Positions 25,777-35,400 of a stretch of DNA of 64,000 nt are shown here, one piece after another (the stretch's first letter is position 1; each line of letters begins with the position of its first letter). The translations under genes and the position numbers were made by a program. Below the pieces are notes generated by a model. That model saw only the letters and a list, made by a program, of their open reading frames with translations, made no database searches and was not told the origin of the DNA. The stretch lies in NCBI RefSeq assembly GCF_041052385.1, contig NZ_CP163439.1:558001-622000 (forward strand). Direction: 5' to 3'. The DNA comes from Streptomyces sp. R28. Its GTDB lineage: Bacteria > Actinomycetota > Actinomycetes > Streptomycetales > Streptomycetaceae.

Positions 25777-26253
25777 TCAGTACTTCTGCGCGCCCGCGAC
25801 GATCGCCTCGCGGATGCGGTGGTACGTCCCGCAGCGGCAGACGTTGCGGATCTCGTCGAGGTCGGCCTCGCTGATCTCACGGCCCTCCTCGCGGGCCTGG
25901 CGGACCTTGGCGACGGCGGTCATGATCTGGCCGGGCTGGCAGTAGCCGCACTGGGCCACGTCGTGCTCCAGCCAGGCCTCCTGCATGGGGTGGAGCTCCT
26001 TGCCCACGGTGGCGGGCAGGCCCTCTATGGTGGTGACCTCGTCGGTGGGGCGCAGGTCCTTCACGGGGACCGAGCAGGGGTTGAACGCCTTGCCGTTGAT
26101 GTGGCTCGTGCAGGCCTGGCAGACGCCGAGTCCGCAGCCGTACTTCGGTCCGGTGACGCCCAGGACGTCCCGCAGCACCCACAGCAGCCGTACGTCGTCC
26201 TCGATGTCCACGGTCACGGCCTCGCCGTTGAGGATGAAGGTGTGTTCGGGCAC
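25777..26253 (-). CDS. 2Fe-2S subunit of a molybdenum hydroxylase (isoquinoline 1-oxidoreductase alpha-like)
   Basis: A 158-residue electron-transfer subunit with two 2Fe-2S clusters. The plant-type ferredoxin cluster is CGLGVCQAC with a later Cys. The second cluster is CGYCQPGQI and NVCRCGTYHRIREAI. The GTG at 26253 is 8 bp downstream of the large-subunit stop, so the two are co-transcribed and translated together. No FAD subunit is present, which suits the IorAB/two-subunit group that hands electrons to a membrane or cytochrome acceptor. Confidence 0.92.
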   Translation of the reverse strand: MPEHTFILNGEAVTVDIEDDVRLLWVLRDVLGVTGPKYGCGLGVCQACTSHINGKAFNPCSVPVKDLRPTDEVTTIEGLPATVGKELHPMQEAWLEHDVAQCGYCQPGQIMTAVAKVRQAREEGREISEADLDEIRNVCRCGTYHRIREAIVAGAQKY

Positions 26254-26261
26254 GGTGGCTC

Positions 26262-28616
26262 CTAGAAGGCGCGGCTCAGGCCGTCGGTGGGGGACGCGGG
26301 GATCGGCGGGGTGGTGGGCAGCGGCTCGAAGCCGAGCGGTTCGCCGTGGTTGAGGGGGAACGTCGTCGGCATCGTGCCCGTCGCGCGTCCGTAGGCGCAG
26401 GCCACGGCCGCCATCGCGCCCGCGACGGCCAACTCGCCCGCGCCGCCCGGGGTTTCGGTGGTCGGCGGCATGACCACGATCTCCAGCTCCGGTGGGGTGT
26501 TCCACTGGCGGGTGTAGAAGTAGTTGTCCCAGCTGCCTTCCAGGAAGTGCCCGCCCGCGAGGTGCAGCCCGGAGCTGAGCGTGATCGCGATGCCGTCCAT
26601 GATGCCGCCCATCATCTGGGCCTGAAGGCCGCGCGGGTTGACGGCCAGCCCCACGTCCACGGCGCAGACGACCTTGGTGACGCGCGGCCCGGTGTACGCG
26701 TCGGGGATCTCGCGTCCGGTGGTCTCCGGGCGGCAGTCGATCTCCGCGAGGACGGCGACGTACGCGTGGTACTCGGGGTGGATCGCGATGCCCTGCGCCG
26801 TCCCCGCCGGCATGCTGCGGCCCCACTCCCCCACCTCGGCGACCTTGTCGAGGACGGCCCGCGCCCGCTCGTCCTTGAGGAAGGCGCGGCGGAACGGGTA
26901 GGGGTCCTTGCCCATGCGCTTGGCCAGCTCGTCCACCACCAGCTCCTGCGCGCACCGCACGTTGGGCGAGTAGATGTTGCGCATGGAGCCGGTGTTGAAG
27001 CCCTTGTCGGTCTCGCTGAGGAGCTGGGTGACGACGCCGAAGTTGTACGGGGTCTGCTGGGTGAGGGTGAAGATCGTCTCGGAGAAGGTGAGGTCGCCGA
27101 CGGGCAGGCGCGCGGCCTCGGCCGTGATGATCTCTCCGACGCCGTGGCCGAAGTCGGTGGCCACGGAGGTGTGGCGCTGGTCGTAGGTGAGCACCTGGCC
27201 GAGCGCGTAGGTGGCGCGCACCCGGGAGGTGGACATGGGGTGGGCGCGGCCCTGGCGGAAGTCGTCGGTGCGGTGCCACATCAGCTTGACGGGCTTGCCC
27301 ATCGCCTTCGAGATCTCGGCGGCTTCGGCGGCGGCGTCGTGGAAGAGCTTGCGGCCGAACGAGCCGCCGCCCTCCGTCACATGGACCTTGACCGCCGTCA
27401 CCGGGAGGCCGAGCTTGAGCGCGATCTCCTCCTGGGCGACGATCGGGGTCTTCAGGCTCGCCCAGATCTCGGCCGAGTCCTCGCGTACGTCGGCGATGGC
27501 GCAGTTGGTCTCCAGTGCGCTGTTGCTGGCGAAGTGGAAGGTGAAGCGGGCGTCGACGGACTTGGTCAGCAAGTCCAGGGCGGCGAGCGGGAGTTCGGCC
27601 TTGCGCAGTTCGGAGCGGATGGAGTCGTCGGAGGCGTCCTGCGCCGTTCCCGGCGCCCAGGCGACCTCCAGCGCGCGTACCGCGTCGATGCACTGGCCGA
27701 AGGTGCGGCCGCGCACGGCGACGCCTTTGGAGATGCGGACGGCGTCGGTGATGCCGGGCATGGCCCGCACCTCGTCCAGGTTCCCGACGGAGCGGACGGT
27801 GCCGTTGATCGTCGGCGGCCGGCACACCATGGTCGGCAGCGCGTCCGGCACTTGCACGTCCATGGCGAACTTCTTGCGGCCGGTGACCGCCGCCAGCGCG
27901 TCGATGCGGCCCCGCGCGGTGCCGATGACCTTGAAGTCGGCGGGCTCCTTCAGGGTCACGGAGACCTGGCCGGTGGCCACCGAGGCGGCCTTCTGGGCGA
28001 GTTCGCCGTAGGAGAGGCTCTTGCCGCTCACGGTCGAGGTGATGACCCCCGCCTTCGCGGTCAGGGTGTCGACGACCTCGCCCAGTTCCAGCGCGGCGGC
28101 CCGCAGGAGGCGTCCCCGGGCGACGGCGGCCGCGACGCGGATCGGGGTGTAGGTGGAGATGGTGGTGTTGGAACCGCCGGTGACCTGGTTGAACAGCAGC
28201 TCGGGCCGTGCGTCGGCGAGCGTGACGCGGATCCTCTCCAGGGGCAGGTCCAGTTCCTCGGCGATGAGCATGGCGCTGGAGGTGGTGATGCCCTGGCCGA
28301 CCTCGGCGCGCGGGAGGGCGAAGGAGGCCGTGCCGTCCGTGTCGATGCGGATGGTGATCAGGTTCGCCGTGGGGAGCGCGGCGTGGGTGAGCATGTCGTT
28401 GAGGTCGTAGATCTCGGCCGGGCCGGGTGCGGAAGGGACCGCCCCGGCCGCCGCGGCCGCCTCGGTCGGCGCGAGGAGCGTCTCACCGAGCGGGGCGGCC
28501 ACGGTCAAGGTCGAGGCCGCCACCACGTACCCCAGGAACCTGCGTCGGCCGATGCCGTCGGTGGCGGGGGCGGGGACGGACGCGGTGTCCGGCCGCCCCG
28601 GGCGGTGTGCTCCCAT
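26262..28616 (-). CDS. Tat-exported molybdopterin-binding large subunit (isoquinoline 1-oxidoreductase beta-like)
   Basis: A 784-residue xanthine-oxidase-family molybdenum cofactor subunit. The N-terminus carries a twin-arginine signal, GRRRFLGYVVAASTLTVAAP. The molybdopterin-binding core follows (EVGQGITTSSAMLIAEEL, VTEGGGSFGRKL, and the catalytic Glu in GGAGELAVAGAMA near the C-terminus). The ATG at 28616 has GGGAGG upstream. The Tat signal means the holoenzyme, with its 2Fe-2S partner, is exported folded. The substrate is probably an N-heteroaromatic or aldehyde. Confidence 0.9.
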   Translation of the reverse strand: MGAHRPGRPDTASVPAPATDGIGRRRFLGYVVAASTLTVAAPLGETLLAPTEAAAAAGAVPSAPGPAEIYDLNDMLTHAALPTANLITIRIDTDGTASFALPRAEVGQGITTSSAMLIAEELDLPLERIRVTLADARPELLFNQVTGGSNTTISTYTPIRVAAAVARGRLLRAAALELGEVVDTLTAKAGVITSTVSGKSLSYGELAQKAASVATGQVSVTLKEPADFKVIGTARGRIDALAAVTGRKKFAMDVQVPDALPTMVCRPPTINGTVRSVGNLDEVRAMPGITDAVRISKGVAVRGRTFGQCIDAVRALEVAWAPGTAQDASDDSIRSELRKAELPLAALDLLTKSVDARFTFHFASNSALETNCAIADVREDSAEIWASLKTPIVAQEEIALKLGLPVTAVKVHVTEGGGSFGRKLFHDAAAEAAEISKAMGKPVKLMWHRTDDFRQGRAHPMSTSRVRATYALGQVLTYDQRHTSVATDFGHGVGEIITAEAARLPVGDLTFSETIFTLTQQTPYNFGVVTQLLSETDKGFNTGSMRNIYSPNVRCAQELVVDELAKRMGKDPYPFRRAFLKDERARAVLDKVAEVGEWGRSMPAGTAQGIAIHPEYHAYVAVLAEIDCRPETTGREIPDAYTGPRVTKVVCAVDVGLAVNPRGLQAQMMGGIMDGIAITLSSGLHLAGGHFLEGSWDNYFYTRQWNTPPELEIVVMPPTTETPGGAGELAVAGAMAAVACAYGRATGTMPTTFPLNHGEPLGFEPLPTTPPIPASPTDGLSRAF

Positions 28617-28797
28617 CGGATGTCCTCCCGACGACGTGGCCTGCGCCCGTGCAGGGCGGCTCCTGACTCTGCACGGCCGGCGCGCGTTCCGGAAGATCCC
28701 CGGAGCACTTCGACACGCAACACCCACATCGCGCCTCACCCGTGAGGCCGGTGGCCGCCCAGCGGTGGCTCCCGGCTCACCAGCAGTGCCTCCCGGC

Positions 28798-29637
28798 TCA
28801 GAAACTACCCGTGCGGTACTCGGTGACCGAGGTGGTGGACGTGGCGGTGACGTTGTAGCGGTCACCGCCGGCGTCACGATTGCCCTGGTTGTGGTTGTAC
28901 TGGAACCGGAAGACGTAGGTGCCGGGGTCGAGAGTGACTCCCGACTTCAGCGTCACTATGTAGTCCACCTCGCCGCTTCTCGACGCGGAGGACACCGACA
29001 CCTGGTCCCCGATGCTGCTCCAGGTGCCGGTGCTGGCGACGCCGCCCGTCTGGATGATCTTGACGACCACCTTGAGGCTGGTGAGCGCCTTCGTGGACTG
29101 TACGGTGACGCGGCTCTGGTCCCAGTAGGCATTGGAGTCGCCCTCCACGACGCCGTCGGACCAGAGGTAGCTGGTCGACTGCTGCACCGAGGGCGGCCGG
29201 GGTGCGGAGCTCCGTGTCGTTTCGGTCGTGCCGCCGTCGTCGGTCCTGCCGGAGCCGCCGGAGCCGGTGTTCCCGGCGCCGCCGGGGGCGGGGACATAGA
29301 CGACCTGCGGGCCCTTGTCCCCTTCCTGCCGCGTAGGTGCGGCCGAGGAGGCGGGTGCGGTCGGCCTACCGCTGTTGGCAGCAGGGGCCTTGTCCTTCAC
29401 GGCGTCCTTCTTCTCGGCCGCCGTGGTCACCTGGTCCGTGCCGCCGCCGCTGAAGTCGATCTGGGAGACGACCGCCGCGGCGCCCGTGATCACCAGGACC
29501 GCGGCCGCGGAACCCCCGACGGCGCTCCAGACCCTGCGGCCGGGCAGGAAGCCGCGCAGCGGTGTGCGCGTCTTGCGGGCGAACAGGTCGGCGAACTCGC
29601 CGTCCGAGCGGGTGGGCCGAACGGGGGGCTGCGGCAT
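28798..29637 (-). CDS. membrane-anchored protein of unknown function at the edge of the T7SS-like island
   Basis: A 279-residue protein with a cytoplasmic N-terminus and one TM helix at about 36-58 (VWSAVGGSAAAVLVITGAAAV). A long Ala/Ser/Pro/Gly-rich linker follows, then an extracytoplasmic beta-rich C-terminal domain from about 145 (STSYLWSDGVVEGDSNAYWD). I do not recognise the domain. It is downstream of the beta-helix/AAA+ gene on the same strand with a 91-bp gap, so it could be co-transcribed. Confidence 0.6.
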   Translation of the reverse strand: MPQPPVRPTRSDGEFADLFARKTRTPLRGFLPGRRVWSAVGGSAAAVLVITGAAAVVSQIDFSGGGTDQVTTAAEKKDAVKDKAPAANSGRPTAPASSAAPTRQEGDKGPQVVYVPAPGGAGNTGSGGSGRTDDGGTTETTRSSAPRPPSVQQSTSYLWSDGVVEGDSNAYWDQSRVTVQSTKALTSLKVVVKIIQTGGVASTGTWSSIGDQVSVSSASRSGEVDYIVTLKSGVTLDPGTYVFRFQYNHNQGNRDAGGDRYNVTATSTTSVTEYRTGSF

Positions 29638-29728
29638 GAGACGGGTCCTTAGCGATTGGGCTTTGGCAAGCGCGGGAGGGGTTTGACGAAGACGGGAGGG
29701 CTGTGACGAAGCCGGGGGCCGGGTCGCC

Positions 29729-32413
29729 CTACGGGAGGTCTTCCGGCGTGAGGGTCATCAGATCCGACTCCGAGATGTCGGACAGCTCGGCGACGCGGTA
29801 GGCCTGACGCTCCGTCATGGCCTGGAACAGCTGGCGGGCCGCGCGGCCGTTGCCGAATCCGCGCTCCCTGGGCAGCGTGTCGAAGTGGGCGGTCAGGGCC
29901 TCGCGGGCGGGTGCCGTGAGCTCGTACTGGTGCTGCGCCGCCTGGTGGTCCACGATGCTGACCAGTTCGGCGGAGCCGTAGTCCTCGAACAGCAGCGTGC
30001 GGTTGAAGCGGGAGGCCAGACCGGGGTTGGAGCGCACGAAGACCTCCATCTCCCGTGGGTATCCGGCGACGATCACCACCACGTCGTCGCGGTAGTCCTC
30101 CATCAGCTTCAGCAGGGTGGCGATGGCCTCCTGCCCGAAGTCGTTGGTGCCGGCGTACTGGGTGAGGGTGTATGCCTCGTCGATGAAGAGGACGCCGCCC
30201 CTGGCCTGTTCGAAGACGCGCGTGGTCTTCGGGCCGGTGTGGCCGACGTACTCGCCGACCAGGGCGGAGCGGTCGGCCTCGACCAGATGGCCGCGGTCGA
30301 GGAGGCCGACGGCGGCGAGGATACGGCCGTAGAGGCGGGCGATGGTGGTCTTGCCGGTACCCGGGTTGCCGGTGAAGACCAGGTGGCGGCTGAGCGGGGG
30401 TGCGGCGAGGCCCATGTCCTCGCGGCGGCGCACGGTCTGCATCAGCTTCACCAGGGAGGAGACGTCGTTCTTGACCCTGTCCAGGCCTGCCAGTCCGTCG
30501 AGTTCGGCGAGCAGGTCCTCCAGGGTGTCCTCGGAGGGGGCTTCGGTCTCCCGCGCCCCGGTCGCCGCGGCCGTGCCGCCGCCCTCGGCGGACGCGAGCT
30601 CATCGGCGCGACCGGTGGGCAGGGCGGGGTGGGTCACGTTGCGTGAGACGCAGTCGTCGAACACCGGACGGGCTCCCTTCTCCGCGGCCACGTCCTCCTC
30701 GGCGTCCCGCACCACACAGCCCCGCAGCACCGGGGCGCTGCCGGCCGCCATGTGGACGGCCGGGAACGCCTCGCCGTCGTTTCCGGCGCCGGCGAAGACG
30801 CACTCCTCGAAGGTGCCGCGCGCCTTCTCGCCGACGAACATGCTGTTCTTGCCGGTGCGGGTCACGGTGAGGGCCTTGACGCGCGGTTCGGCGGAGGGGC
30901 CGAGAACCAGTCCGGAGCCGGTCGCGTCGCGCACCGTGCAGTCCTCGATGCTGGGGGTCGCGCGCTCCCCGATCACCAGGCCCGCGGTGCCGGTGCCGCT
31001 GATCCGGCAGTCCCGGAGTACGGCCGAGGTGCCGGTTCCGCAGGTGATGCCGGCGCGTTCGGCCTTGGTGACGTCGCACTCCTGAAGGACGACCGTGCCG
31101 GTGGACTCGGCGTTGATCCCGGTGCGGCCGCGCAGCACGGACAGTCCGCGCACCCGGGCGGCCCCCGCCGAGTCGATCTGCAGGCCCGACAGTCCGCAGT
31201 CGCTGATGCGGACGCCCTCGACGGTGAGCTCGGCCCGGTCGGTGGCCCGGACGCCGTGTTCGGGGGTGGAGCCGATACGGCACCCGGTGAGCGACAGCCG
31301 GGAGTCGTCGCAGGCGTGTACGGCGCTGAAGCCGCAGTCCGTCACCTCGCTGGACGCCAGGCTCACCTGCGAACGGCCGCCCGCCAGAAGGCCGTTGGCC
31401 CGGCTGCCGTGCATCGAGGTGCCCTCCGCGGACAGCCGTGCGTTGCCCCGGGCCACCAGGCAGGAGCCGTGCGGCCGGTCCACCTGGCAGTCGACCAGTG
31501 CGGCCCTGCTGTCGTCGTCGGCGCTCACCCCGGGGCCGGAGCCGTCCCGTAGGCGGCAGTTCAACAGGAGCACGTCCCCGGCGCCCGAGACGGCCACTGC
31601 GTCCGCGCCGGTGCCCAGTATCCGGCAGTCGGCGAGCACCACTCCGCCCTCTGCGCCCTCCGGTCGTTCCAGAGCCTCCCCGGAACGCGGGGAGCTCCCC
31701 AGGACCCGGACGCCTTCCCCGCCCGTCTCCTCCACATGGCAGTCCAGCGCGGTCACCGTCGCGTCGTCCTCCACCAGCAGTCCGCTGCGGCCCGCGGCGG
31801 TGATACGGCAGTCGCGGAGCACGGCCCCGGCCCGTCCCCGTACGCGGACTCCGGAGCCCGTGACCTGGTGGATCGTCAGCCCGGTGGCCTCCGCGGCCGT
31901 GGCGGAGCCGAGGACGACGCCCGTGCCGTCGATGTCCTCGACCACCGTGTCGATCAGCTCGGTCGGACCGGTGGTGTTCGCGTGCACCCCGGCCAGGGCG
32001 GCACCGGAGACCCGGCAGGCGCGCAGGGTCAGCGAGGCGTCGCCGCCCGCCTCGACCCTGCCGCCGGAGACCTCACAGCCGTCCAGTTCCAGGCCGCCGG
32101 CGGCCACCAGGACGGCGGGCAGCGCCGGGTCCTGGCCGGTCAGCGCGATGCCGTCGACGCGGACGTCGGGGGCGGTGATCTCCAGGACCGGTCGGCCGGG
32201 GTCCGCCGCCAGCAGGCGTACGGCGAGGTCCGGCCCTTCCTCCGGCAGCAGGCTGACCGCGCGGTCCACGACCAGCACCTCGACGTAGTCGCCGGGGGCG
32301 ATGCGGATCTCGTCGCCGTCGGCCGCAGCGCGCAGGGCGGCGGTGATGCTGCGGTGGGTGCCGCGGCCCTTGGGGGCGACCCGGTGCACGGCAGGGATGG
32401 CGGTGGCGGTCAC
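29729..32413 (-). CDS. parallel beta-helix repeat protein fused to a CbbX/SpoVK-like AAA+ ATPase
   Basis: An 894-residue fusion. Residues about 10-570 are a right-handed beta-helix of the pectate-lyase/NosD type, with about 20 repeats of the DCxxSGxGxxGL kind (for example RDCRISGTGTAGLVIGE). Residues about 640-890 are an AAA+ module: Walker A GNPGTGKTTIARL near 680, Walker B GGVLFIDEAYTL and the arginine-finger region NPGLASRFNRTL. It is of the CbbX/SpoVK/EccA-like class. No signal peptide is seen. The start is GTG at 32413, overlapping the stop of the giant gene, so the two are translationally coupled. It may act as a cytoplasmic chaperone or unfoldase for secretion of the giant. Confidence 0.82.
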   Translation of the reverse strand: MTATAIPAVHRVAPKGRGTHRSITAALRAAADGDEIRIAPGDYVEVLVVDRAVSLLPEEGPDLAVRLLAADPGRPVLEITAPDVRVDGIALTGQDPALPAVLVAAGGLELDGCEVSGGRVEAGGDASLTLRACRVSGAALAGVHANTTGPTELIDTVVEDIDGTGVVLGSATAAEATGLTIHQVTGSGVRVRGRAGAVLRDCRITAAGRSGLLVEDDATVTALDCHVEETGGEGVRVLGSSPRSGEALERPEGAEGGVVLADCRILGTGADAVAVSGAGDVLLLNCRLRDGSGPGVSADDDSRAALVDCQVDRPHGSCLVARGNARLSAEGTSMHGSRANGLLAGGRSQVSLASSEVTDCGFSAVHACDDSRLSLTGCRIGSTPEHGVRATDRAELTVEGVRISDCGLSGLQIDSAGAARVRGLSVLRGRTGINAESTGTVVLQECDVTKAERAGITCGTGTSAVLRDCRISGTGTAGLVIGERATPSIEDCTVRDATGSGLVLGPSAEPRVKALTVTRTGKNSMFVGEKARGTFEECVFAGAGNDGEAFPAVHMAAGSAPVLRGCVVRDAEEDVAAEKGARPVFDDCVSRNVTHPALPTGRADELASAEGGGTAAATGARETEAPSEDTLEDLLAELDGLAGLDRVKNDVSSLVKLMQTVRRREDMGLAAPPLSRHLVFTGNPGTGKTTIARLYGRILAAVGLLDRGHLVEADRSALVGEYVGHTGPKTTRVFEQARGGVLFIDEAYTLTQYAGTNDFGQEAIATLLKLMEDYRDDVVVIVAGYPREMEVFVRSNPGLASRFNRTLLFEDYGSAELVSIVDHQAAQHQYELTAPAREALTAHFDTLPRERGFGNGRAARQLFQAMTERQAYRVAELSDISESDLMTLTPEDLP

Positions 32414-35400
32414 GGGAGCTCCAATCCCTCGAAGTGTGCGTCGGGTTGATCGGCCAGAGGCTGCGGGTCCCGCGGGGGCGGGGGCGGCGCGGGCGTGGCG
32501 GCCGGCTTCGGGAACGCCCGGCCGGGGGACGGCAGGTTGTTCCCGTTCAGGCTGTCTGCCAGGGCGATGTGGTACGCGATGTACTTGGACAGCACGGACT
32601 CGGCCCAGCTCATGCCCAGGTCGCCGAGGCCGCCCTTGTGGAAGACCCGGGCGCCGGTGGTCAGGTGCCAGGCGTTCCGCGCCAGACCGGTGCTCACCCC
32701 ACCGAACACTGAACCCGCGGCACTCCACGCGCCGGCCCGCAGCGCGTCCAGGCCCTGGACCTGGTTGCCGTTGACCCCGAACACCGCCGCGCTGATGGCG
32801 CCGCTGACGAAGCCGCTGAGCGCGCCGGTCGCGAGGCCCGCGGTGTTGGCGTAGGTGGCGCTGCGCCAGCGGGTGGGCTTCTCGAAGGCGGCCCAGTCGG
32901 TGACCCAGTCGTCCGTGTTGCCGGTCATCGACTGCTTGGGGTGCGCGCCCCAGTCGCGCGCGCCCATGCTGGTCTTGAGGTACCCGAGCCGGGTGTGGTT
33001 GTAAGCCACGTTGAGCCCACCGCCGAAGGCACCGCCGACCGTTCCGGAGAGCAGCGCCTTGTAGACGTCCTCCACCTTGAGATTGCCGTTGTTGGTGAGC
33101 TCGGTGATCAGCAGGCTCGCGGTGAAGTCGGTGACGAAGCCGGTGCTGAACGAGGTCAGGAAGTTGCGGAGCTCGCGCTGCCACATGGGCATCTCGACGG
33201 ACTCGCCGTTCCTGACCCCCTGGAACAGGCCGTGCCACGGGTCCTGGACCTCTCGCAGATAGCCCATGGCCTCGATGTCGGCGCCGCGATAGTCGAACTC
33301 CCGGCCGATGAGCTGCCAGGCGCGGTCGCCGGGCAGGCCGACGTCGCCGCCGACCCTGGGCAGGACCCCGGCGAGGTAGTGGGGGATCACGGCCGGGCCC
33401 GACATGCTCAGCCGGCCGAACGGGTCGGTCTTGTAGACCCGCCCGTCGAAGACGCGCTGCTCGACCAGATGGCCGTTCTGGTACTCCCGCCACTGGCCCC
33501 ACTGCTTGTCGACCTCGCGGTAGCGGACGGGATCGCCGTCCACCTTGACGCGCTCGCGGAAGACCTTGCCGAGGTCGTACTCCTTCCAGGCCTCCCGGTC
33601 CACGCGGACCGTGCCGGGCACCTCGAAGTGGCGCGCGGACTGGTCGAGCAGATCGCGCAGCGTCGTCCCGCGGGTGAGTTCGGCCGCGGGTGCCGCGGGC
33701 GGCTGCGGGGTGACGATCTCGTACGCGTACTCGCGAACCCGGCCACCGTCCCTGCTCCGGACCACCTGGTCGTCGATGAGGTCCCGCCAGCGGCCCTTGG
33801 CGACATCGTCGTACACCCGGACGCCCTCGGAGTGGACCGTGCCGTCGGCGGCGGTCTTCGTCCACTGGTAGGTGCCGTCGGACTGCCTCACCGCGTCGAC
33901 CCACGAGGCAGCGGTGTCGGTGGCGTTGCGCTCGCGCACCACGTTGCCGAGCCGGTCGAGGTCGACGAAGGAGTCGTCCCACGTCCGTGAGTACAGCGAG
34001 CCGCGGTTCTGCTTGCGGATGCCCTCGTCGAGCACGGTGGCCGGGTTGGCGGAGTCGTACGTCTTCCATGTCCAGCTGGTGCGGTAGGGACTGCCGGACG
34101 ACTCGACGAACACGTCGCCCACCCGGTCGCGCCGGCCGGTGACGTGGTGCAGCGAGTTCTTCTCGACCCAGATGCCCGCGCGTTCGTTGTGGGCGAGGTC
34201 TTGCAGGGTCGGCGCGTCGAAGAGGTACTCGCGTGTTCCGGCGCCCTCGCTGCGCAGCCGGACGCGTTGGGCGCCCTCGCTGTCGGTGAAGACGTCCCGC
34301 CACTGTCCGAGGCCGTCGGCGTGCCGCGTGCCGGTCTCGCCGGTCGTGGTGTTCCGCCAGTGCAGCTCGTACGGGGCGCCCTTGCGGTACTCGGGAAGCT
34401 GCGCCCAGCGCGTGGCGTCGTCGGCGCTGCGCCCGATCTCGATGACGCTGCCGTCGTCGAGCTTGCGGCTCTCCCGGACGACGCGGCCGAACTGGTCGAC
34501 GTCGACCCAGTTGGAGCCCGTCGGGTTGAGCCGGACACCGGTCACCGTGGTGCCGTCGGGGGCGGTCTGGGTCCAGTGGCTCACGCGGTTCAGGGAGTCG
34601 CCCGCGAACAGGTCGCGGAAGAAGCCGTCGAACGGGTTGCGGCCCGCCGCGCCCTTCCACATGAAGGCGGGCGGACGCTGGTCGGCGAACCGCTTGACGA
34701 GCAGGCTGCCGCCGTCCGCCAGCGTCTCCAGACTCTCGATCTGCGCGTTCGGCGCGCCCTGACCGACATACCTGGCGGGGTCGACCCGTGTTCCGGCCGG
34801 GGCGTGGCCGGGCAGCAGGGAGTGCTCCTGGTACATCCGGGAGCCATGCAGTCCGTCGAAGGGCCAGGTCTGGCCACGCCGTTGGGCCACCGTCTCCAGG
34901 CCCGTGGCGGGGTCGAGGAAGGTGTCCTTGAAGGCGACGTGGTTCGCGCTCCAGTGCCGGGTGCCGGACAGCGCCTCCACGCCTTCCTTGTCGAAGCGCT
35001 GCCAGGTCCAGTGGCCGTCGGCGCCCTTCTCGGCGCGCACGAGGCCGCCGTCGAGGGCCTTGTGGTACGTGCGCACGTCGGCGGTGTTGAGCAGGCGCCA
35101 GGAACCGTCCGGCACGTCGTGGTACGTCCGCTGGTCCGGGTCCCCGATGCGCTCTCCGGACCGGACCCGGGTGCCCGCGTCGTCGAACTCGGTCCAGCGG
35201 GCGTGGCCGAAGCGGTCCCGGGCGATGTGCAGGGTGTTGCCGTTCTTGAGGACCTCGCGCTCGAACAGGGTGATCTTGCCGGGCTCCTTGCCGGTCAGCT
35301 TGAACTGTCCGGTGGGGGACGTCTCCAGCGTGGCGGTGTCGAAGCGGCTGGTGAACGGGGTGTTGTCGCCGTTGACGCGGACGCCCTTGCCGGTCACGTG

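Noticed and set aside
32410..32900. A C-terminal nuclease or deaminase toxin domain in the giant protein
   Set aside because: The last 160 residues are Gly/Ala-rich and Pro-rich with no catalytic motif that I can recognise, and no immunity-like small gene follows.
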